Shown here: in pieces, positions 9,051 to 17,457 of the stretch
Layout: every line of letters starts with the position of its first letter
Position numbering within the stretch: the stretch's first letter is position 1
From: Flavobacteriales bacterium
Lineage (GTDB): Bacteria; Bacteroidota; Bacteroidia; Flavobacteriales_D; Parvicellaceae
Length of the DNA: 64,000 nt
Assembly (NCBI GenBank): GCA_029243225.1
Contig: JAQWSL010000100.1
Location: forward strand, 25,083 to 89,082
Direction: 5' to 3'
The notes under the pieces: model-generated
What the model saw: only the letters and a program-made list of their open reading frames with translations
Database searches by the model: none
Told to the model about the DNA's origin: nothing
Made by a program: the position numbers and the translations under genes

Positions 9051-9132
9051 TGTTTTTTACTTGAGTGAAAAAATTTATCATTAAAAATAAAACTATTATA
9101 GTTAAATAATAAGAATATTTCAAAAACAAATT

Positions 9133-9140
9133 TATCTTTG
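9133..9140 (+). promoter_or_regulatory. Bacteroidota -7 box (TATCTTTG) for the exosortase cassette
   Basis: Exact match to TAnnTTTG, ending 7 bases before the ATG at 9148 in the 97-base gap between the divergent wzc and PID-CTERM genes. Transcription would begin within a few bases of the ATG, so the leader would be nearly absent. No clear TTTG -33 box is seen. Confidence 0.45.
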
Positions 9141-9147
9141 ATTACAA

Positions 9148-9360
9148 ATGAACAAAATAATCCCCACTACACTAACAATTATACTAATTTTCTCAAGTGT
9201 AATTATTCTAGCTCAAGGTAGCCCTCCAGGTGGGCCTGGTGGAGCTCCTTGCTGGCCACCCCCTTGTGTTCCAATTGATGGTGGCATAAGTATTTTAGTA
9301 GCTATTGGCGCTTTTTTTGGTGGCAAATCATTTTACGACTTTTTGAAAACTAAACATTGA
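9148..9360 (+). CDS. Small PID-CTERM-like exported protein, likely exosortase substrate
   Basis: 70 residues in three parts: a signal peptide (1-22, ending LAQ); a short Gly/Pro-rich segment with two cysteines (Cys35, Cys40, in CWPPPC); and a sorting-like tail of PIDGG (42-46), a hydrophobic segment (47-58) and a basic end KTKH. Tripartite tails of this kind (motif, membrane helix, basic residues) are cut by exosortases, and PIDGG matches what I recall as the PID-CTERM signal of Bacteroidota. The exosortase gene starts 6 bases downstream, which strongly supports a dedicated enzyme-substrate pair. Mature protein would be only about 20 residues, so it may be a small surface peptide or structural piece. 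Function unknown. Confidence 0.7.
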   Translation: MNKIIPTTLTIILIFSSVIILAQGSPPGGPGGAPCWPPPCVPIDGGISILVAIGAFFGGKSFYDFLKTKH

Positions 9361-9366
9361 TCTTTT

Positions 9367-9948
9367 TTGAATTTATCTGATCTACGAGAATTATTTAGAA
9401 GTAAATCGTTTAGATTCATACTCCTATTTCTTGCAGGAATTATTATTTGGTTTAGCTTTTATCATTTTATTTATGAATTTGACAAGCTACTTTCATCAAA
9501 TTCTCAACAAGTAGATATTAAAAAAAGTATTTCTATTTTACTTGCCGAGCAATCAAATTATTTTCTTTCTATTTTAGGTTACCAACCGCAAATTGAAATC
9601 TATTCTGACATGGTTGTAACACTAATTCAAGACACTAAATACAATCACGGTGTTTGGATTGGAGAACCTTGTAATGGACTTAAACTTTTTGGAGTTTTCT
9701 CAATTTTCATAATTGCATTTCCTGGAGATTTTAAAACAAAACTTTGGTACATCCCGTTAGGAGTAATAATTCTACATTTTATTAATGTTATTAGAATTGC
9801 TATTCTCACAATTATACAAGCTTACAATCCATTATTCTTAAATTTCAATCACAATGTCACTTTTCAAGTAATTATTTATTCGTTTATTTTTCTTTTATGG
9901 TATTTATGGACAAAAAAATTTAGCTCTTTATCTAAAAAAAATGAGTAA
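9367..9948 (+). CDS. Exosortase family protein
   Basis: 193 residues, multi-pass inner-membrane transpeptidase-like sorting protease. The family triad is visible: Cys102 in EPCNGLKLF, Arg143 in NVIRIA and His162 in NFNHNVTF. This C/R/H set defines the exosortase/archaeosortase superfamily. It should cut at the PID motif of substrates such as the 70-residue protein encoded just upstream. Start is TTG at 9367; there is no in-frame ATG before the conserved region. The short length and a companion gene overlapping by 8 bases resemble the XrtF-type systems of flavobacteria. Exosortases are commonly linked to polysaccharide loci, which fits the divergent wzc operon. Confidence 0.85.
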   Translation: MNLSDLRELFRSKSFRFILLFLAGIIIWFSFYHFIYEFDKLLSSNSQQVDIKKSISILLAEQSNYFLSILGYQPQIEIYSDMVVTLIQDTKYNHGVWIGEPCNGLKLFGVFSIFIIAFPGDFKTKLWYIPLGVIILHFINVIRIAILTIIQAYNPLFLNFNHNVTFQVIIYSFIFLLWYLWTKKFSSLSKKNE

Positions 9949-10444
9949 AAAATTTACCATAATATTCACTTTAATTATTTCCAGTTTATTTCTTGATTTT
10001 TTTAGAGATTATGTTTTTCAAAATATAAATTTTCAAATACATTATTTATCTCATTTTAGAAACGGAATCTCAACAACTTTCAACATGACTGATAGTAGAA
10101 TATTCTCTATTATCAATCATTTATCTATACCAGAATTAGAAAAAATAAAATGGGTTTTTAGTCTGCTATTCATTTGCACTTTTCAGCTCACAACTATTTT
10201 TATATCAGAAAATATTTTTCAAAAAAAAGGCCTCACTTTTTTCTTGCCAATAACATTTATTCTCAGCTGTTTTTCGTTACTAGCATATTATTTTAGCACC
10301 ATATCAGACTCCTTAAATCACAGCTATTCTTTTTACTACATTTCAATTGAAATAAGTCATTTTTTACAATCTTCACTTATCGTTATTTCTATGTTAATGA
10401 TTTTTAAAGTTTATCTACTATTAAACACATCATCTAACAAGTAA
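9941..10444 (+). CDS. Membrane protein linked to exosortase (possible system-associated protein)
   Basis: 167 residues with four hydrophobic segments (about 5-20, 68-87, 95-116 and 137-160) and no catalytic motif I recognise. Its first 8 bases overlap the exosortase gene, so the two are translationally coupled. In flavobacterial XrtF systems a small multi-pass membrane protein with an N-terminal FFRD/FFED-like stretch sits in this position; here LDFFRDYVF (about 18-26) is similar. I infer a helper role in sorting or glycan attachment, from position rather than from a motif. Confidence 0.5.
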   Translation: MSKKFTIIFTLIISSLFLDFFRDYVFQNINFQIHYLSHFRNGISTTFNMTDSRIFSIINHLSIPELEKIKWVFSLLFICTFQLTTIFISENIFQKKGLTFFLPITFILSCFSLLAYYFSTISDSLNHSYSFYYISIEISHFLQSSLIVISMLMIFKVYLLLNTSSNK

Positions 10445-10449
10445 ATTTA

Positions 10450-10457
10450 TAAATTTG
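10450..10457 (+). promoter_or_regulatory. -7 box (TAAATTTG) upstream of glyA
   Basis: Matches TAnnTTTG and ends 16 bases before the glyA ATG, in the short gap after the exosortase cassette. It suggests glyA has its own promoter. Confidence 0.4.
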
Positions 10458-10473
10458 CAACAAAGATTAAGAG

Positions 10474-11748
10474 ATGAAAAATGACAATCAGATTTTTGAA
10501 TTAATTGATGCTGAAAAACATCGACAAACAAATGGTATAGAGCTTATTGCCTCAGAGAACTTTGTAAGTAATCAAGTTATGCAAGCAATGGGGTCCGTCT
10601 TAACTAACAAATATGCAGAAGGATTGCCTTACAAAAGGTATTATGGTGGTTGTGAAATTGTAGATCAAATAGAAACAATTGCTATTGAAAGAATTAAAGC
10701 TCTTTTTGGGGCATCTTGGGCAAATGTACAACCCCATTCAGGATCTCAAGCAAATTCGGCTGTTATGTTAGCTTGTTTAAACCCAGGTGATAAAATTTTA
10801 GGATTTGACCTTTCCCATGGCGGACATTTAACGCACGGATCATCTGTAAACTTTTCTGGAAAATTATATCAACCCAATTTTTATGGTGTTGAAAAGCAAA
10901 CTGGCTTAATTGATTACAATAAGCTAGAAGAGCAAGCTGTTAAAGTAAAACCTAAAATGATAATTTGTGGTGCATCAGCTTATTCAAGAGATTGGGATTA
11001 CAAAGCTTTTAGAGCAATTGCAGATAAAGTTGGCGCTATATTACTTGGAGATATATCTCACCCATCTGGGCTAATAGCAGCTAATCTTTTAAACGACCCT
11101 CTTCCTTATTGTCACATTGTTACAACAACAACTCATAAAACTTTAAGAGGTCCTAGAGGAGGTGTAATTATGGTTGGCGAAAATTTCGACAATCCTTGGG
11201 GCCTAAAATTAAAATCTGGCAAAACAAGAACAATAACTTCATTATTAGATTCTGCTGTTTTCCCTGGATCTCAAGGTGGTCCATTAGAGCATGTAATTGC
11301 AGCAAAAGCAATAGCTTTTGGAGAGGCGCAATCAGATGAGTTTAAATCTTACTGCAAATCTGTCATTCAAAATGCCTCCGTTATGGCTAATGAAATGACA
11401 AAGAAAGGATATGACATTATATCAGGTGGAACAGAAAACCACTCAATGCTTTTAGATTTAAGATCTAAAAATATTAATGGTAAAGAAGCTGAAATTGCTC
11501 TTGGAAAAACAGAAATAACTGTAAACAAAAACATGGTCCCTTTTGACACTCAATCTCCCTTTATAACTAGTGGAATAAGATTAGGGACAGCTGCAATAAC
11601 AACAAGAGGAGTTAATACAGACGAAATAATTGAAATTGTAGATTTAATAGATCAAACAATTATAAATTTCGATAACGATTCTAAACTCTTAGAGATCAAA
11701 AATATGGTGAACGAATTAATGGCTAATAAACCATTATTTAAATGGTAA
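10474..11748 (+). CDS. glyA: Serine hydroxymethyltransferase
   Basis: 424 residues, full length. It interconverts serine and glycine with tetrahydrofolate and supplies one-carbon units. Motifs: ELIASENF at the N-terminus, YKRYYGGCE (53-61), QPHSGSQAN, and the PLP-lysine loop [14 protein letters not shown] with Lys232. Cytosolic PLP enzyme, fold type I. A separate promoter box precedes it, and fahA follows after 12 bases. Nothing unusual apart from GLPYKRYY in place of the more common GYPGKRYY. Confidence 0.97.
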   Translation: MKNDNQIFELIDAEKHRQTNGIELIASENFVSNQVMQAMGSVLTNKYAEGLPYKRYYGGCEIVDQIETIAIERIKALFGASWANVQPHSGSQANSAVMLACLNPGDKILGFDLSHGGHLTHGSSVNFSGKLYQPNFYGVEKQTGLIDYNKLEEQAVKVKPKMIICGASAYSRDWDYKAFRAIADKVGAILLGDISHPSGLIAANLLNDPLPYCHIVTTTTHKTLRGPRGGVIMVGENFDNPWGLKLKSGKTRTITSLLDSAVFPGSQGGPLEHVIAAKAIAFGEAQSDEFKSYCKSVIQNASVMANEMTKKGYDIISGGTENHSMLLDLRSKNINGKEAEIALGKTEITVNKNMVPFDTQSPFITSGIRLGTAAITTRGVNTDEIIEIVDLIDQTIINFDNDSKLLEIKNMVNELMANKPLFKW

Positions 11749-11760
11749 AAAAATTAAACT

Positions 11761-13035
11761 ATGACAATTAAAGCAAATAATCCTGAACTAAGTTCTTGGA
11801 TAGACGTTAATCAAAAATCTGATTTTCCTATTCAAAATTTACCTTTTGGCGTTTTTTCAATTAACAAATCATCTGCAAGGATCGGAGTGGCTATAGGAAA
11901 TGAAATTTTAGATTTAAAAGAACTTTTTGAATTAGGATACTTAGCTAATTTGGGATTTCAACTTGCGGATTTTGACAATTGCTATTTAAACGACATGATG
12001 ATTCATGGAAAATTAGCAACAAGGAAATTAAGGAATAGAATTTCTGACCTTTTAAATTCCGAATCTACTGAACTTAAAAACAACATTGAAGATGTAAAAC
12101 GGGTAATTTCCTCTCAGGAAGATGCTACAATGCATCTTCCTGTTAAAATTGGTGATTACACTGATTTTTACTCTAGTGAGCAGCATGCATACAATGTAGG
12201 GTGTATGTTTCGAGATCCAAACAATGCACTTCTTCCAAATTGGAAACACATTCCAGTTGGTTATCACGGAAGATCTTCGTCAATTATAATTTCTGACACT
12301 CCCGTTCATCGCCCAAAAGGTCAACAAAAACCAGATGAAAATTCGCCTCCTGTCTTTGGTCCTTGTAAATTATTTGACTTTGAACTTGAAATGGGATTTA
12401 TCACTTATCAAGGTAAAGAACTCGGTGAGCATATAACGACCAAAGAAGCAGATGATTATATTTTTGGAATGTGTTTATTCAACGACTTATCGGCAAGAGA
12501 CATTCAAAAATGGGAATATGTTCCATTAGGTCCTTTTTTAGCTAAAAATTTTGCAAGTTCAATGTCTGCATGGATTGTAACTTTAGATGCATTAGAACCA
12601 TTTAGAATTCCAGGTCCTGTACAAGAGCCCAAGGTTCTACCCTACCTGAATTATGAAGGAAATAAACATTTGGACATTAAGCTTGAAGTTTCTTTGATTC
12701 CTGAAAATGGCCAGGCAAAAATAATTAGCAACAGTAATTACAAATACATGTATTGGAACATGAACCAGCAACTGGCTCATCATTCAGTGAATGGCTGTAA
12801 TATTAATTGTGGAGATTTACTAGCATCAGGAACTATTTCAGGTCCAGATGAGGGGTCTTATGGATCAATGTTAGAAATATCTTGGAAAGGAACGAAACCT
12901 GTAGATATGCCTGATGGTAGTCAAAGAAAATTCATTAACGACAACGATACTATTATAATGAAAGGATACAGTGAAAAAAATGGATTAAGAATAGGTTTTG
13001 GGAGAGTATCTACTAAAATTTTACCTAGTAAATAA
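11761..13035 (+). CDS. fahA: Fumarylacetoacetase
   Basis: 424 residues, the full-length two-domain form. It hydrolyses fumarylacetoacetate to fumarate and acetoacetate, the last step of tyrosine/homogentisate breakdown. Motifs include DYTDFYSSEQHA (about 127-138, metal and active-site region), GRSSSIIISDTP, FELEMGFI (metal-binding acidic residues) and WEYVPLGPFLAKNF. It lies 12 bases after glyA and 3 bases before the RelA/SpoT gene. The other tyrosine-degradation genes are not in the window, so the pathway is inferred from this enzyme alone. Confidence 0.96.
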   Translation: MTIKANNPELSSWIDVNQKSDFPIQNLPFGVFSINKSSARIGVAIGNEILDLKELFELGYLANLGFQLADFDNCYLNDMMIHGKLATRKLRNRISDLLNSESTELKNNIEDVKRVISSQEDATMHLPVKIGDYTDFYSSEQHAYNVGCMFRDPNNALLPNWKHIPVGYHGRSSSIIISDTPVHRPKGQQKPDENSPPVFGPCKLFDFELEMGFITYQGKELGEHITTKEADDYIFGMCLFNDLSARDIQKWEYVPLGPFLAKNFASSMSAWIVTLDALEPFRIPGPVQEPKVLPYLNYEGNKHLDIKLEVSLIPENGQAKIISNSNYKYMYWNMNQQLAHHSVNGCNINCGDLLASGTISGPDEGSYGSMLEISWKGTKPVDMPDGSQRKFINDNDTIIMKGYSEKNGLRIGFGRVSTKILPSK

Positions 13036-13038
13036 TTC

Positions 13039-15252
13039 ATGGCGATTAACGAAGAAAAAGAAAATAAACAAATCTTAAATGCCTATAGAGGTATTCTTCG
13101 TTCTATGAAGAGCAATCGCTCTAAGGAAGAAACTAAAGACATTAGAAAAGCTTTTGATGTGGCTGTTGATGCTCATAAACACATGAGAAGGAAATCTGGT
13201 GAACCCTACATTTTACACCCTATAGCAGTAGCTAGAATTTGTTCAGACGAAATTGGACTTGGCCCAACTTCAATAATTTGTGCATTACTTCATGACACGG
13301 TCGAAGATACAGAGCTAAGTTTAGATGATATAAATAAGCTTTTCAATTCCAATGTTAGAAATATAATAGATGGCCTAACAAAACTTTCTGGGGTTTTTGA
13401 TCTTACAACATCTGCTCAAGCCGAAAATTTCAGGAAGATGCTTCTTACTATCCCAGAGGATATTAGAGTAATACTAATTAAACTTGCAGACCGACTTCAT
13501 AACATGAGAACACTTGGTTCAATGCGAGATGATAAAAGACTAAAAATTGCATCTGAAACATCTTTCTTATATGCTCCTATAGCTCATCGTTTGGGATTAA
13601 ATAATATAAAAACAGAATTGGAAGATTTATCTTTCAAATACATGAACCAAGAAAGCTACAGTGAAATTGAAAAGAAATTAGAAAAAACTAAACCTGTCAG
13701 AGAAAGATTTATTCAAAAGTTCTGTTCTCCAATTAAAAAATCTTTAGATGAACAAGGTATAAACTATACTATTAAAGCCAGAACAAAAGCGATTAATTCT
13801 ATAAACAGAAAAATAAATGAAAAAGGTGTTGATTTTGAAGAAATTTTTGATGTTTTCGCCATTAGAATAATTATTGATTCAAAACCAAATGAAGAAAAAT
13901 CAGAATGCTGGAAAGCATATTCACTAGTAACAGATCATTACATTCCAAACCCAGAAAGACTAAGAGATTGGATTTCTCATCCTAAACAAAATGGTTATGA
14001 ATCTTTACATACTACAGTAATGAGTCCGACTGGAAAATGGGTAGAGGTGCAAATTCGATCTAAGAGAATGGATGAAATTGCTGAAAAAGGGCTTGCTGCA
14101 CATTGGAAATACAAAGAAAAAAGTGCTTCTGATAGTGGCTTTGACCAATGGATAAATCAAGTTAGAGACCTTATTGAAAATAAATCTTCAGATGCATTAG
14201 ATTTCATAAATGAATTTAAAACCAACAATTTATACTCTGATGAAATATTTGTTTTTACTCCAAAGGGAGAATTACACACTTTACCACAAAATGCTACACC
14301 ATTAGATTTTGCTTTTGGAATTCACACAGAAATTGGAGCAAAATGTATTGGAGCAAAAGTAAACTCTAAGCTCGTCCCCTTAAGTTATTCACTTAAAAGT
14401 GGAGACCAAGTAGAGATATTGACATCAAAAAATCAAAAACCTAAAGAGGGTTGGTTAGATTTTATAGTTACATCTAAAGCTAGAAACAAAATAAGACAAT
14501 CTTTAAAAGATGAGAAAAAAGTAATTGCAGAAGACGGAAAAGAAATATTAATAAGAAAATTATCTGGTTTAAAAGTTGATTTTGATGAAAAAAATTTAAA
14601 AGAGTTGTTACTACTCTATAAATTAGATGAACATACAGAAATGTATTTCCAAATAGCAAAAGGCAAGCTAGATTTAAAGAAAATAAAAGAAATTGTAATT
14701 AAGGGGGGGCGACTAAAGTTTGGTTCAATAACTAAAACAATAAAAAATTCTTTTGAAGCTTTAATCAGTAAAGTTTCTAAAAGTACAGAAGAAATATTAA
14801 TTGGTGAAGGTTCTGATGCAAAGTTGGATTATAAATTATCACCCTGTTGTAACCCACTTCCTGGAGATAATGTATTTGGCTTTGTAACCATTAGCGATGG
14901 CATAAAAATACATCGGTCTAATTGCCCTAATGCAAAACAATTAAGAGCTAATTATTCTTACAGAATTATACCTGCAAAATGGAAAGCTGATAAGCTTGAA
15001 TATTTTATGGCTGGAATTAAATTTATTGGAATTGATGATGTTGGGTTACTTAATGAACTTACTTCTATTATTTCTGAACAGGAAAAAGTGAACATGAAAT
15101 CACTTAATTTTAATTCTGATGACGGTATTTTTGAGGGTGAAATAATGCTGTATGTATATGATAAACACCATTTAGAAAATCTAATTCAAAAGCTACAAAA
15201 TATTGAAAGCATTAGCCAGGTAGAAAGAATGGAGCAAAGTGATATTTCATAA
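13039..15252 (+). CDS. relA: Bifunctional (p)ppGpp synthetase/hydrolase (RelA/SpoT homologue)
   Basis: 737 residues in the long RSH layout. The N-terminal HD hydrolase domain shows HPIAVARI and HDTVEDTE (about 60-95). The synthetase domain follows with NGYESLHTTV and VEVQIRSKRMDEIAEKG, then a TGS domain (VFTPKGELHTLP, about 410), a conserved Cys-rich stretch (SPCCNPLPGD, about 605) and a C-terminal ACT domain. It sets alarmone levels in the stringent response. Both enzymatic domains keep their motifs, so it is probably bifunctional. It starts 3 bases after fahA; a promoter and the Fur gene follow. Confidence 0.95.
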   Translation: MAINEEKENKQILNAYRGILRSMKSNRSKEETKDIRKAFDVAVDAHKHMRRKSGEPYILHPIAVARICSDEIGLGPTSIICALLHDTVEDTELSLDDINKLFNSNVRNIIDGLTKLSGVFDLTTSAQAENFRKMLLTIPEDIRVILIKLADRLHNMRTLGSMRDDKRLKIASETSFLYAPIAHRLGLNNIKTELEDLSFKYMNQESYSEIEKKLEKTKPVRERFIQKFCSPIKKSLDEQGINYTIKARTKAINSINRKINEKGVDFEEIFDVFAIRIIIDSKPNEEKSECWKAYSLVTDHYIPNPERLRDWISHPKQNGYESLHTTVMSPTGKWVEVQIRSKRMDEIAEKGLAAHWKYKEKSASDSGFDQWINQVRDLIENKSSDALDFINEFKTNNLYSDEIFVFTPKGELHTLPQNATPLDFAFGIHTEIGAKCIGAKVNSKLVPLSYSLKSGDQVEILTSKNQKPKEGWLDFIVTSKARNKIRQSLKDEKKVIAEDGKEILIRKLSGLKVDFDEKNLKELLLLYKLDEHTEMYFQIAKGKLDLKKIKEIVIKGGRLKFGSITKTIKNSFEALISKVSKSTEEILIGEGSDAKLDYKLSPCCNPLPGDNVFGFVTISDGIKIHRSNCPNAKQLRANYSYRIIPAKWKADKLEYFMAGIKFIGIDDVGLLNELTSIISEQEKVNMKSLNFNSDDGIFEGEIMLYVYDKHHLENLIQKLQNIESISQVERMEQSDIS

Positions 15253-15300
15253 CAATTTCATCATTTATAAACAAATAGTATTTTTCGATTGCATTAATTA

Positions 15301-15308
15301 TAAATTTG
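15301..15308 (+). promoter_or_regulatory. -7 box (TAAATTTG) upstream of the Fur-family gene
   Basis: TAnnTTTG match ending 19 bases before the ATG at 15328, inside the 75-base gap after the RelA/SpoT gene. It probably drives the fur-STAS-purA operon. Confidence 0.4.
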
Positions 15309-15327
15309 CATGAATTATTGATTTTTC

Positions 15328-15771
15328 ATGACTATGGAAATAGAGAAAAGTAATCAAATAAAAGTAAGAGATATTTTTTCAGAATATCTTGCTGAAAAAA
15401 GGCACAGGAAAACGCCCGAAAGATTTGCTATACTTACAGAAATCTATGATATCGAAGGCCATTTTGATATTGAAAGTCTGTATAAAAACATGAAAAACAA
15501 AAATTACAGAGTCAGTAGAGCAACGTTATACAACACAATTGAATTATTGCTAGACTGTAAATTAATTAGAAGGCACCAATTTGGACAAAATATATCTTTT
15601 TTTGAAAAATCATTTGAATTTAAACAACACGATCATATCATTTTAGACCAGGGTGAAGTCATAGAATTTTGTGACCCAAGAATTCAACACATTAGAAAAA
15701 CTCTAGAAGATATATTTGATTTAGAAATTAATGACCACTCACTTTATTTTTACGGCAAACGAAAATCTTAA
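15328..15771 (+). CDS. Fur-family transcriptional regulator lacking the CxxC zinc site
   Basis: 147 residues. The winged-helix part shows RKTPERFAILTEIY and SRATLYNTIELL, and the dimer part begins at QHDHIILDQGEVIEF. In most Fur/Zur/PerR proteins this second region reads HxHxxCxxCG, giving a structural zinc site; here the cysteines are replaced (residues 101-109, HDHIILDQG). The ending YFYGKRKS is typical of the Bacteroidota branch. It is a DNA-binding regulator, probably of metal or peroxide response, but the target metal cannot be told. It leads an operon with a STAS protein (2-base gap) and purA. Alternative start at Met3. Confidence 0.85.
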   Translation: MTMEIEKSNQIKVRDIFSEYLAEKRHRKTPERFAILTEIYDIEGHFDIESLYKNMKNKNYRVSRATLYNTIELLLDCKLIRRHQFGQNISFFEKSFEFKQHDHIILDQGEVIEFCDPRIQHIRKTLEDIFDLEINDHSLYFYGKRKS

Positions 15772-15773
15772 CT

Positions 15774-16130
15774 ATGTTTAAATTTACCATAACAGATAAA
15801 AATAATTTTCTTCTCGTATTACTTGAGGGCAGATTAATGATTCATGAAGATGCTCAAAAGCTTCACCAAAATGTTACAAAACAGATTACAAATGATAAGA
15901 ATCATGTAATAGTTAATTTTGAAAAATTAGAATATTTAAATAGTAGTGGACTAGGTGCGTTAATAACAATTCTCACAAAATCTCGAAACATGGGTGGCGA
16001 TACAATAATCACAAAAGTCCCCAAAACTATAAATGAACTTTTATTAGTCTCAAAATTAAATACCGTATTTAAAATTGAAGAAAACACTAATGAAGCTATT
16101 AATTCACTAGAAAAAATAAAAAACAACTAA
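15774..16130 (+). CDS. STAS-domain protein (anti-sigma factor antagonist-like)
   Basis: 118 residues forming a single STAS domain like SpoIIAA. The motif YLNSSGLGAL (54-63) carries the Ser57/Ser58 pair, where anti-sigma kinases phosphorylate antagonists. No kinase or sigma-factor gene is nearby, so the partner is unknown. It lies between the Fur gene and purA with 1-2 base gaps, so it is co-transcribed. Cytosolic; probably a partner-switch component. Confidence 0.85.
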   Translation: MFKFTITDKNNFLLVLLEGRLMIHEDAQKLHQNVTKQITNDKNHVIVNFEKLEYLNSSGLGALITILTKSRNMGGDTIITKVPKTINELLLVSKLNTVFKIEENTNEAINSLEKIKNN

Positions 16131-16131
16131 T

Positions 16132-17403
16132 ATGGGAGCTGATGTTCTTTTAGGACTCCAATGGGGAGATGAAGGTAAAGGTAAAATTGTAGATGTTCTT
16201 ACACCAGAATATGATATAATTGCAAGATTTCAGGGAGGTCCTAATGCTGGCCACACACTTGAATTTGATGGTATTAAACATGTTTTACACACAATTCCAT
16301 CTGGTATATTTAGAAAAGGAGTTAAAAATGTTATTGGAAATGGAGTTGTAATCGACCCGATTATATTAAAACAAGAAATTGACAAACTCCTTCCACTTGG
16401 TGTAAATATTAAAGAGCAATTACTTATTTCAAAAAAAGCTCACATTATATTACCTACACACAAGTTGCTTGACAAAGCATCTGAAATTGCTAAAGGTGCG
16501 AAAAAAATAGGGTCTACTCTTAAGGGGATTGGTCCAACTTACATGGATAAAACTGGAAGAAATGGAATCCGTGTAGGTGATTTATTTGAAGCTAATTTCC
16601 CAGAGAAATACAAAAATTTAGTAGCTAAACACTCTACATTACTTAATTTTTACTCTATGGAAATCAATTTAGATGAATTAGAAAAAGATTTTTTTGAAGG
16701 AGTTGAGCTCATTAAATCACTCAATGCAATTGATAGTGAACATTACTTAAACAATGCCATTAAAGCTGGGAAAAAAGTTTTAGCTGAAGGTGCTCAGGGT
16801 ACTTTATTAGACATTGATTTTGGAACTTATCCTTTTGTAACATCAAGTAATACAATAACAGCGGGAACTTGTACTGGTCTTGGAATAGCCCCAAATAAAA
16901 TAAAACGTATTATTGGAATTTTCAAAGCATATTGTACTAGGGTTGGCAGTGGTCCTTTCCCAACAGAAGAAGACAATGAAACTGGAGAAAAAATCAGACA
17001 GCTAGGACATGAATTTGGAGCTACAACTGGAAGAGAAAGACGTTGTGGATGGATTGATTTACCTGCTTTAAAGTATGCCATAATGATAAATGGAGTTACC
17101 GAATTATCAATGATGAAGGCAGATGTTCTTGACCAGTTTGACAAAATTAAAGTTTGCACCCATTATTTACATAAAGGAGATAAAATTGATTATTTCCCTT
17201 ATAATATAGACAACAATGTTCAGCCAGTTTACATAGATTTTGATGGTTGGAACACAGATTTAACAGAATTAACAGAGGCAGACAAACTTCCTTTAGAATT
17301 AAAGAATTACATTAATTTTCTTGAAAAAGAATTGGAAACTCCTATCTCAATTGTTTCTGTTGGACCAGATAGAAAGCAGACGATAGACAATTCAAAGTCT
17401 TAA
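16132..17403 (+). CDS. purA: Adenylosuccinate synthetase
   Basis: 423 residues, full length. It joins IMP and aspartate with GTP to form adenylosuccinate on the AMP branch of purine synthesis. Motifs: LLGLQWGDEGKGKIVD (P-loop, 6-21), GGPNAGHTLEFDG, GPTYMDKTGRNGIRVGDL, and the C-terminal GTP site ISIVSVGPDRKQTI. It starts 1 base after the STAS gene. No anomalies. Confidence 0.97.
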   Translation: MGADVLLGLQWGDEGKGKIVDVLTPEYDIIARFQGGPNAGHTLEFDGIKHVLHTIPSGIFRKGVKNVIGNGVVIDPIILKQEIDKLLPLGVNIKEQLLISKKAHIILPTHKLLDKASEIAKGAKKIGSTLKGIGPTYMDKTGRNGIRVGDLFEANFPEKYKNLVAKHSTLLNFYSMEINLDELEKDFFEGVELIKSLNAIDSEHYLNNAIKAGKKVLAEGAQGTLLDIDFGTYPFVTSSNTITAGTCTGLGIAPNKIKRIIGIFKAYCTRVGSGPFPTEEDNETGEKIRQLGHEFGATTGRERRCGWIDLPALKYAIMINGVTELSMMKADVLDQFDKIKVCTHYLHKGDKIDYFPYNIDNNVQPVYIDFDGWNTDLTELTEADKLPLELKNYINFLEKELETPISIVSVGPDRKQTIDNSKS

Positions 17404-17457
17404 ATAGATTAGGGATATCAATACTTTATTTTGTTTTTCCTCGTTCATTAATTGCAA

